Assembly: GCA_032718475.1 (NCBI GenBank)
Contig: JAUCBJ010005213.1
Span: 1 to 23,834 of the forward strand
DNA from: Nemertoderma westbladi
Taxonomy: Eukaryota > Xenacoelomorpha > Nemertodermatida > Nemertodermatidae
DNA length: 23,834 nt
Direction: 5' to 3'
The position numbers and the translations under genes are program-made. How positions within the stretch are numbered: position 1 is the first letter of the stretch; every line of letters starts with the position of its first letter. Shown here piece by piece: positions 16,902-23,834 of the stretch. The notes beneath the pieces were generated by a model. That model was not told the origin of the DNA, did not search any database, and saw only the letters and a list, made by a program, of their open reading frames with translations.

Positions 16902-18528
16902 CTGAAATATAATTAATTTAAAAATACTGATAGAGATCTGCACATTGTTATTAATTAGTAATTAATTAAGAATGGGATCTCATTACCTTAACAAATGTAT
17001 TTCGGTTATTATTTTGTTGATTATCACTATACAAAATCATATCAATACAAATCATCATAATCAAATTAATTTATCAAATCAAATTATCACTAGACAATAC
17101 AAAAATATATATATTATGTATTAATGGAGACTTGAGACTTTCTAGCAAGCCCAATTTGAAAAGCTACTTGAAAACTCCCTGTTACCATTATCAGGGGATG
17201 GCTTAATGCATTCATATATTCAAACCTTAGACTGTCTCTTTCAAGTAAGAAATTTAGAATTTCTGTAATTGCATATGTGCTGTGCAGCTGGACCTAACTA
17301 CCAGTCAGGATTTATGTATCTGAATATACTAAATTGTTATTGCCTTTTGCATTGCTGTATTGCAGTATTGAGAAGCCTATTTCTTACAGTTATGAGTTGG
17401 GCCTACATCAATTAAAACTAATCAATAGTCAACCACAATTATGAACAAGAATGGCACAAATGTGTCTCCCTGGAGGACGCCCCATAACATTTCGAATGGT
17501 TCTGTGTCACCGTCAACAGTAGACACAAATGTTGTCGAACCATTGTATACTGATCTGATTGCTGCAATAATTTCATCAGGAATCCCATATAATGAAAGTA
17601 TGCTGAACATACGTGAGCGAGAGACTGAATCAAAGGCTTTGAAGAAGTCAACAAATATAACAGCCAGAAGCCTGTCTTTCTTTTTTAATAACTCTTCAAT
17701 TATCCTTTTAAGTGCCAAAATGGGCTCCATGGTCCCACGACCTTTACGGAACCCATTCTGATTTCCACAGAGTAGTCTCGCAATGGGATCCCTGATGCGA
17801 TTTAATAGAATTCTATTGTATAGCTTTGCAGCAATCGAGATCAACCAACCATTGAGGCGATCGGCTGGTGATTCTGCCTTAACCTTGGTGGTTGGTTGGA
17901 TCTTCCGACCAGTAAGCAAGTTGATCGATAGACTGATGTCGTCGGCATCATTGATGGCATCAACCTGTTGGTTTATAAGGTCCTGACGACCTACACAACA
18001 CACGACCAACACAATAGTCAACAGTTAAGTGTAACCTACAGTAGTCAATGGTCTGAGTAATGAATATAAGAAAGTAGTGGTTTAGTTTTATTATTGCTCG
18101 ACACATCGCATTTTGTGTAATATTTAAATAAATAACTATTTATTTATTATATGTTGAGGCCGGATTGGCGCTAAAACTACCCTTTAATCACACTAAAGAC
18201 CCGAATCCGGTACAATGGAGCAGCAGAATTAAACAAATTGTATGGATTTTTCTTTATATGACCATGCATTTTCCACATTCCACAACCTGAGTTCAATTAA
18301 TACCAAACAACCAGACCTAATGTAATGAAAATGAATGGCCAAGCAAGAAATTATTAGCTGTTTTGATTGGTAGAATCTGTAACCATTGTTAAATTTTATA
18401 ATTTCTTAATAATAATAACATAAATTTCCGTGGTGGTTGGATGTAGTTTGTTCCATAATCCACCTCGGCTCATATTTTCTTTACCTTGGCGGAGCTACTG
18501 CATAGAAATATAACATAAATGCACCCAC
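16902..18528 (-). other. Intron 1 of the ABCC4-like gene
   Basis: A GT-AG, phase-0 intron of 1627 bp. Donor AACAACAAG|GTGGGTGC at 18529/18528; acceptor TTATATTTCAG|GATGTTGG at 16902/16901. Joining gives ...KALNNK then DVGETKEEF, a natural MRP linker into the first membrane domain. It contains a LINE-A fragment in the same orientation as the gene (17423-18021). 16945-17420 and 18025-18480 hold nothing recognisable. Confidence 0.88.
17423..18021 (-). mobile_element. LINE-A fragment in the intron: reverse transcriptase with an internal deletion
   Basis: A 199-codon stop-free stretch. It reads DLINQQVDAINDADD, then RLNGW joined to LISIAAKLYNRILL, QNGFRKGRGTMEPIL, FVDFFKAFDSVSR (first catalytic Asp motif) and GVLQGDTFVPFLF. 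Comparison with 1322-1688 and 8640-9045 shows that about 300 bases covering the VDGxPPEVFK segment and motif 1 are missing between RLNGW and LISIAAK (near 17843-17850), with the frame kept. The fragment stops at VVDY, before FADD, with no 3' tail. CAATAGTCAAC occurs at both edges (17423-17433 and 18012-18022). Confidence 0.87.
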
Positions 18529-18705
18529 CTTGTTGTTTAAAGCTTTTATCATAAGACTGTACTGGTATTCAGCTGTTAGACATTCAGGAATTGGTTTAAT
18601 GAAGTCATCACTTGAGATTCGCCTGTGTGATTGAATTCTTAGAAATGGCAAAATGTATGAATAAAACCAAGGGAAGAAAGGATTTATTTTCAAATATTCA
18701 TTCAT
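18529..18705 (-). CDS. ABCC4-like: ABCC4-like ABC transporter, exon 1
   Basis: ATG at 18705-18703, 59 codons, donor GTGGGTGC at 18528-18521. The peptide contains NPFFPWFY, RIQSHRRISSDDF and IPECLTAEYQ; the NP-aromatic start, the basic run, DD and PE match the N-terminal cytosolic segment of short MRPs. Phase 0 fits the acceptor at 16902. In-frame upstream sequence is open for a little further (to a TAA) but has no other Met. A possible acceptor-like CTACAG lies 17 bases upstream of the ATG, so a further 5' UTR exon is possible. Confidence 0.85.
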
Positions 18706-19309
18706 AATTCCCAGTTTGTGTACTGTAGGTCCAAATAATAATAGTTAAAAATGAAGGCCGATTCCTATTACTTATAACAGCAAGACATGTAAAGAACCTG
18801 TCAGTGTCACAGCCACCATGTCCATGGTACGGTTTGGAAACGTCTGGAAGTATTTTCATACTGAAAATTTTCAGAGATGTGTCAATGCTAACAAGGGGGA
18901 GGTTAGTTAATATAAAATTAAACATATACTATTGTCTATCTCGTACTTGTATAGTTGCTGTATGTATTCGTATTGTGTGTGTACGTACGTACCACTGTTG
19001 TATTACTTTTCGTATTATGTCTAATAAGCCGGTCGGTGGTGTCGACTGGGGGCATGTCCAGGGGAATTAACAAGTTAATGCACCGATTATTCCCATTACC
19101 TTTAGCTTCTTCGCTGGAATTTGTGCCGAAAAAGGTAATGTTGTCTGAAAGGTAACCCCCAAATATTCATTCATAGGAATTCACGTACATAAGTGGTCAT
19201 CCTTTATATAATATCACATCGTCTTTAGAGCAGCGCCCCTTTTATAAATTTCATACATTTTGATTTTTTTAATGTTTACTTCCATTTTGTTTATTTATTG
19301 TTTACTTTC
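18706..19309. other. Upstream region of the ABCC4-like gene; no further gene recognised
   Basis: Expected to hold the minus-strand promoter; no clear TATA or initiator can be assigned. A minus-strand frame at 18698-18925 (75 codons) overlaps the start codon in another frame and has no recognisable content. CAAATATTCATTCATA, identical to the first bases of exon 1, recurs at 19162-19177. Confidence 0.45.
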
Positions 19310-20160
19310 ATGTGATTCGCCTCACATCAGATTCCAAAGCATCTTTAGTTCTGGAACTGGAGCATAAGACCAGGAAATCTGTATAGAAGGTGATCTGAAG
19401 ACCTCATGCATGCAAATCATTTGCCAAATCACTTATATACGGTACATGATGTAGTTGTAAATAGAAGGTGATAGGGTGTCTCGTTTACGACCATCCGTTA
19501 TACAGAAAGCGTTTCAAGCCATGATACTAATAATTAATCATATTCAGAATTTTTCCCTTGTCATCGAATAGATGTTTTAACTTAGTGATAGGAAGAGGTC
19601 TGTTGACAAGATCGAATGAATTCACATCGGTAAAATCCACACAAACGGTATACATTGACATCTCGGACGTTTAAGTTCTTCTTTCAGCCCTATTTACCAG
19701 GGTAAGGGTGCATTTGTTTTTCTGTGAGCCATGCTGTTCATAAAAATAGTAGCACGGACTTTCCACCACAAGAAAGTCCAGTGAGAAGATTTCCTTCACA
19801 CTATTAATTTTCGCCACATTCCTTATTATGTTTTTTATTCATGCTGTTCATATTCAGCCAGAAGCTGATGCAACATGTTATGGCGTATTCTGTCATATTT
19901 ATGGCGGTTGTTTAAGTTTTCAGTATTGTACATCTACAAAGCAAACAATGCCTCGAAATGACAGTGGCTGCATCACAGGCCCATTTCCCTTATATAGGGT
20001 TTGGAGGTGACAGAAACTCCACTTATCTGGGATCACCATGGAATTCAGGATTAAGTTATATAAGATTGTGATATTTTAACCAAAGTTTGGAAGGACCCAG
20101 ACCCCTTTCAGATGTTCATAGCAGATCCTATCAGGGCCAGCCGCTTTTTTGTTTGGGGCA
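19310..20160 (-). mobile_element. LINE-B: reverse transcriptase relic of a second non-LTR family
   Basis: Translated segments, read right to left on the minus strand, follow LINE reverse transcriptase motif order: KKAAGPDRICYEHLKG (about 20150-20100), LYNLILNSMVIPDKW, LYKGNG and FRGIV (20060-19940), VCVDFTDVNSFDLVNR (about 19650-19600), RKRDTLSPSIYNYI (about 19490-19450) and SDLANDLHA then FYTDFLVLCSSS (19440-19350). The last corresponds to the catalytic YADD box and has decayed to YTDF. Several frame changes and stops are needed. The KxAGPDxIxxEHLK and VRQGDxLSP-type motifs suggest a CR1/L2- or RTE-like clade, different from LINE-A. No ends were found. Confidence 0.78.
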
Positions 20161-20990
20161 ACATACTACTACTAGGATCGGCATGCTGCATTGCAGCTGC
20201 ATTTTTAAGAATGTCTGTGCCGGCTTGTCGACAAAATTGCGCCACCACAACTCCCTATCACCCATGACATTTGCTAGATCATCCGCATCTTCAAGGCCAG
20301 TGTCCTTTAAGATGCGTCTCAAGAAAGTCATAGGCTGTCCACCATGCTTATTCACATGGGCTGCCAAAGTACAATATTATGCACTGGCTGGTCCTCACGG
20401 CGAAAGCAATGTCCTGCAAAGCGGAGGCGAATTTGTTCTAGTGTCAAGCTTGGGGGAACCAATGAGACACCTCCAATGTTATATAGTGTCTGGTTGGAGA
20501 TTTGTGCATTGTACTTGACACAATGAACCCGGCGTAGCATTCTTGTGAATGTGCCATCCAGATATTTTGTGTCCTCAGCAGTTAGAGCCCAGCATGGACT
20601 CCCATAGAGGAGTACTAGAACTACTGCTGCTCTAAATAATCGGACCTTAAGTTTCCGATTAATTGTCGGTGACTTCCAAATCCTGGAAAGCCTATTCAAG
20701 GCTGCCCATGCCTTTCCCTTACGTTTTCGAAGGTCCTCACCTGACTTCCGGATCCAGCATGCGGGGGCAACAGACAATGTTCTGAGACAGAGTAATGTCT
20801 CATCAAGGACCTCAATTCAGCCTTAACTGTATCATCTGCCATCAAAGTGTGCTTTAGCCAGTGGGACAAATTTGGTGCCTTATTGAGTTCTTTTTGGCAC
20901 TTCAAATTCTGTAGTCTATCCAGTGAAAGGTTTTTCAGCTTTGTAGGTGTCAGGAACTGTCTCTGCAGCTGCTGGGTTGTCTTTGTGAAG
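20161..20990 (-). mobile_element. LINE-A fragment: post-endonuclease linker joined to the C-terminus, with 3' tail
   Basis: The largest part is the frame 20352-20777: GKAWAALNRLSRIWKS, RLFRAAVVLVLLYGS, LDGTFTRMLRRVHCVKY, LRFAGHCFRRED. Then KDTGLEDADDLANVMGD and RNFVDKPAQTFLK (20131-20367) and a 3' tail of TAGTAGTAGT (20163-20173). The right part (20780-20990) reads PTKLKNLSLDRLQNLK, the linker after the endonuclease, so the whole polymerase has been deleted between them. Its tail abuts the LINE-B relic, so LINE-A probably inserted into LINE-B. Confidence 0.87.
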
Positions 20991-21146
20991 AAGGCTTAGT
21001 CTTCACAGTGATATGTTGACTATCCTATCTGCAAATCCGCGAGAATAATGATGTAACAGTCGTTTTATTTAACTATTTTTATTGATTTAAATATTTTAAT
21101 TCAAATTTTAGTTATTGCAACAAATAATTAATAATTCACCACGAAA
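20991..21146. other. Short AT-rich gap, no feature
   Basis: Separates two oppositely oriented LINE-A fragments; nothing recognised. Confidence 0.5.
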
Positions 21147-21312
21147 CATCAGAGGGGTTCCATTAGTCTCACTGGACACTTGAATGGACTCCGCATTGTA
21201 GGACATTGCTTGCGCTATGAGGACCAGTCTGTGCATAATCTTGTGCTTTGGCAGCCTCATGGAGAAAATAAACAAGGCAGACAGCCCATGACTTTCATAA
21301 GACGCATCTTAA
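21147..21312 (+). mobile_element. LINE-A fragment, left half of an interrupted copy
   Basis: Contains GTTCCATTAGTCTCACTGG, GGACATTGCTTGCGCTATGAG, TCTGTGCATAATCTTGTGC and GGCAGCCTCATGGAG, matching the LINE-A C-terminus. It ends at GACGCATCTTAA, where the piggyBac-like element begins. The copy continues at 22362. Confidence 0.85.
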
Positions 21313-21483
21313 CCCTATTTTACCATTGATCACGATACAACTCGTAAAAAATCATTTGTGGTAGGTAACGCAACTAAGATTTTTTGATGTTTGTCTGGTG
21401 GGACAATAAAGGCAAGAAGCATAAAATTTAAAACTGCAAAAATCGAATTTGGTTGGATAATACGATATTTTTGATTGACATAT

Positions 21484-21840
21484 TCGTGATCAGCGTCCCA
21501 GAAAACCCATAATATCTAACAATCAGGTTGATTTGGTAATGATTTTTGATTATCAAATTTGTGCTACTTGTATTTTTCGTGTCACCACATTGACATATAT
21601 CCAAAAATGCCCTAATCAACAATGTACGATATATTTCTGTGTCATATTCGTGATCAGCAACCCAAAAACCTATATGGTGATAAAATAAATTTGATTTTGT
21701 GGTGATTTTCACTATCATATCTGCACTACACTTGTTTTACTCGTGCCAAAGAGGGCGAATTCAAATTTACCAACAATTTTCTCAAATGTTATATTTGAGT
21801 TCTATAATCGTGATCAGCACCCAAAAAACCGCTATATACT
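21484..21840. repeat. Internal repeat of the piggyBac-like element, about 163-bp period
   Basis: ATTCGTGATCAGCGTCCCAG (21484 on), ATTCGTGATCAGCAACCCAA (about 21647 on) and AATCGTGATCAGCACCCAAA (about 21808 on) are each followed by A-rich sequence, ACC, a short TATA and then AATTTG-like runs. The same three phrases occur in reverse at 10.1-10.5 kb. Confidence 0.75.
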
Positions 21841-22325
21841 GAAAATAAATTTATTTGAGTGAGACATCAAATTTTTTGAAAATTTGAACACGAACAATAC
21901 TGCCCTATTGAAAATTAATACTATATTTGTTAAGTGACTGCCGAGTCGGCCCCTTATTTTCTACTAAGAATATTTCAAGTACTCTGAAATATTAACAAGT
22001 AATTAAACAGTACTTAGAAAATTTGACAGTTGCTAACTTTCGCTTGGTAAGTTTACCAATGCCCTATAAGTACTTTGTAAGTCTTCCAAGTATATAGAAA
22101 GCTCTTGATAAGTTTGACTTGCCTTCTCCATGCACTTACTAGATTTTCCATGTTTTCCATTTTTAGAGCAAGCCCATAATAAGTACTTACTTAATCTCCA
22201 ATGTTCGGATACAATGGATGGTCGGTACCAGAAAGGGACCATAGCACGAAATCTAACTGTAAATGGTGTTTTCTCTCTTCATAGCCCATTAAAAGAGACA
22301 GATGATTTACAAAAAAATTTAAATT

Positions 22326-22346
22326 CCCCCCCCCCCCCCCCCCCCC
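22326..22346. repeat. Poly-C tract (21)
   Basis: Twenty-one C residues, 15 bases inside the right end of the piggyBac-like element. Confidence 0.88.
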
Positions 22347-22361
22347 TCGGGCCAAAAAGGG

Positions 22362-22497
22362 TTAAAGGTAACTGCCCTTTACGATGTGGATGATCTCACA
22401 AAGGTCATGGGGGATAGGGAGTTGTGGGGAAGCAATTTTTTGGCAAACCGTATAGCATTATAAAGTCATGCTGCATCACAGCAAGAAAATAGTGGAT
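22362..22497 (+). mobile_element. LINE-A fragment, right half of the interrupted copy
   Basis: Continues the fragment at 21147-21312. It includes GTGGATGATCTCACAAAGGT, CATGGGGGATAGGGAGTTGT and TCATGCTGCATCACAGCA, matching the last 120 bases of LINE-A before its tail (GATGATCTAGC, GTCATGGGTGATAGGGAG). The TAG tail itself is not seen. Confidence 0.8.
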
Positions 22498-22499
22498 TG

Positions 22500-22700
22500 C
22501 AAATTTTTGGTTAAGCCAGCCGATTATAGATAGTTAGATAGATATTTTATATCGATATATTTTCCATCAATACTAAATGATAGCATAGTAACCTACCATT
22601 TTAAACTGTACCATAAAGACAACAATATATAAAGACGCCACACAACACTGCCTACCAGGATAAAACTGGCACTGAGTTTTCTCTCGGCAAATACCAGATT
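22500..22700. other. AT-rich stretch without a gene
   Basis: Contains GATAGTTAGATAGATA and ATATCGATATAT; nothing coding is seen. Confidence 0.45.
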
Positions 22701-22968
22701 CCATGTCAACACGTCGAAATGGTCAACACTTCGAAAGGAATTTAATGCCCATGTTAACACTTCGAAAGGAATTTAATGCCCATGTCAACACTTCGAAAGG
22801 AATTTAATGCCCATGTTAACACTTCGAAAGGAATTTAATGCCCATGTCAACACTTCGAAAGGAATTTAATGCCCATGTCAACACTTCGAAAGGAATTTAA
22901 TGCCCATGTCAACACTTCGAAAGGAATTTAATGCCCATGTCAACACTTCGAAAATCCATGTCAAGACT
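22701..22968. repeat. 31-bp minisatellite, about eight units
   Basis: The unit contains CCATGTCAACACTTCGAAAG followed by GAATTTAATGC; TTCGAA recurs every 31 bases from about 22729 to 22947. Units differ almost only at ATGT(C/T)AAC, and the first (ACGTCGAAATGG) and last (AAAATCCATGTCAAG) are degenerate. Each unit contains the 6-base palindrome TTCGAA. Confidence 0.92.
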
Positions 22969-23512
22969 AAAATAGAATTAATAAAATAATAATAATAATT
23001 AATAAATATAATAAAAATAAAAGTTTATATTTGACGAATATTTACGAATGTGTATTGTGCTTGGCAGGTTCGAACACTGCAAATGTGAATTTTTAATTTT
23101 AATATCTAAAACTCTAAAACATAATCTCTGTTTTTAATCTGGCTACATCTTTACACTTGTTTATCTCAATCAAATACTGTTACAAGTAAAGACAATATTC
23201 TTGATATAAGTACTTCAAACCGGTTAATTGAATGTATGTTGATTTCAGTTACACCATATGCGAGATTTAACGAATTTGTTAAGATGCAATAAGATCTGCT
23301 TTATATTTGTTTAAAATTTTCCATAATATATACCGAATGCATGGATTTGTTAGGTAAACATGAATGAAAATGAAATATAGAACAAGCCAATTATCATGAT
23401 GCACCTGTTATAAGAATTAATAAATTATTAACATTGCAAATAATATGAATTAAAAATATTACATAAGAAATTAATAAATAAATATTGTATATTGCATTTC
23501 CTAACTAATGTA
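22969..23512. other. AT-rich stretch without a gene
   Basis: Short TAATAA and TAAATA runs; no frame or repeat of note. Confidence 0.5.
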
Positions 23513-23525
23513 TTTTTTTTTGCAG

Positions 23526-23591
23526 CTCTTTATCCATTACCCAAGCTACTGTAAGTCATTAGTGATGCTCACTATGATGACCCATGCTAAG
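23526..23591 (+). CDS. Weak candidate internal exon (22 codons)
   Basis: A T-rich tract ends in TTTTTTTTTGCAG at 23525, a good acceptor; 66 bases later GCTAAG|GTAAGTCATC at 23591/23592 is a strong donor. The interval is open in one frame (LFIHYPSYCKSLVM and more) and its length is divisible by 3. A second GTAAGTCATT lies inside at 23551. No homology is recognised, and AT-rich DNA produces such pairs by chance. Confidence 0.25.
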
Positions 23592-23834
23592 GTAAGTCAT
23601 CACCATTCTTTAGTTGCTTATTATTGGTGGTTGTCAAGCTTACATTAACACAATGCACTAAAGGTTATATTTTCGTTTTGGTAGCATTTATATGCAATAC
23701 AACCTAATTAGCAACCCTTTTCAGAAGAATTAGTGCATCTGCTAGCGTATTAAAATTGGACGATGTTATCCGCAAACTGAATGTCTGTGACTGTAGTTGA
23801 CGGATATCTGCATGCAGTGGCGGTCCGTCAGTAT

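Larger units (their letters stand above)
21313..22361. mobile_element. piggyBac-like non-autonomous transposon in a LINE-A copy
   Basis: A 1049-bp insertion flanked by TTAA at 21309-21312 and 22362-22365. Its ends are CCCTATTTTACC and, reverse complemented, CCCTTTTTGGCC: the TTAA target and CCCT start are hallmarks of piggyBac elements. Removing the insertion and one TTAA restores GACGCATCTTAAAGG followed by a match to the uninterrupted LINE-A copy at about 20290-20340. No transposase frame is present. The interior has three diverged repeats each holding GTGATCAGC, a 21-C run near the right end, and several AAGTACTT phrases (21975-22200). Confidence 0.82.

Noticed and set aside
16902-16943. 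Upstream Met of the long transporter frame as the true start
   Set aside because: The first 14 residues before DVGETKEEF are intron sequence ending in TTTCAG. The exon at 18529-18705 supplies a proper MRP N-terminus in the right phase.
18698-18925. 75-codon minus-strand frame as another 5' exon of the transporter
   Set aside because: It runs across the exon-1 start codon in a different frame and has no resemblance to MRP N-termini.
20087-20518. 143-codon plus-strand frame
   Set aside because: Antisense to the LINE-A C-terminus, which is clearly the coding strand.
22701-22968. CRISPR-like array
   Set aside because: The 31-base units are contiguous, with no unique spacers, in an intron-containing animal sequence.

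Overview
This is an AT-rich, intron-bearing, transposon-littered stretch of animal nuclear DNA. The evidence is a protein of metazoan ABCC4/MRP4 type split by a GT-AG intron, several non-LTR retrotransposon families, a tRNA-derived SINE with an L2-type 3' tail, a Ty3/gypsy fragment, and TTAA- and TAA-targeting DNA transposons. No bacterial gene organisation is visible. An invertebrate is most likely; I cannot name the species.

The one clearly intact host gene is an ABC transporter on the minus strand, 18705 down to 13302. A short first exon (59 codons) is followed by a 1627-bp intron and then one very large exon (1199 codons plus stop) holding both transmembrane domains and both nucleotide-binding domains; the predicted protein is 1258 aa. 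A second copy of the first exon, same strand, with intact frame and splice donor, lies at 167-343. The body of that second gene would lie beyond the left edge. The exons are about 94% identical while their flanks have largely diverged, so the locus looks like a tandem array of ABCC transporters under purifying selection.

Almost everything else is layered mobile DNA. From 1.3 to 2.2 kb two pieces of one LINE family (called LINE-A here, with a TAG-repeat 3' tail) meet tail to tail. An element of unknown class, with a string of perfect hairpins, starts inside the second piece at 2159; a diverged copy lies inverted at 12516-11930. A Ty3/gypsy gag-protease relic lies on the minus strand at 4804-3630. 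Beside it is a 33-bp coding minisatellite (4860-5400) and a short unidentified reading frame. A 15-bp satellite and a tRNA-Ser-like SINE follow at 6.2-6.7 kb. A Harbinger-type MITE with a TAA duplication sits at 7459-7751. A long internally deleted LINE-A copy occupies 8.04-9.96 kb, then a relic of an internally repeated DNA transposon (10.1-10.5 kb), a CCAAT-containing repeat array and a LINE C-terminal relic (11.5-11.8 kb).

Right of the ABC gene, a LINE-A fragment lies in its intron, and a second LINE family (LINE-B) with a decayed catalytic motif lies at 19.3-20.15 kb. Further LINE-A pieces follow at 20.2-22.5 kb. One of them is split by a 1049-bp piggyBac-like element flanked by TTAA on both sides; other LINE-A copies in the window show the empty site. 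A 31-bp minisatellite (22.7-22.97 kb) and one weak candidate exon (23526-23591) close the window. The transposons and the transporter show no functional link beyond sharing the locus; the repeats may have helped the duplication.
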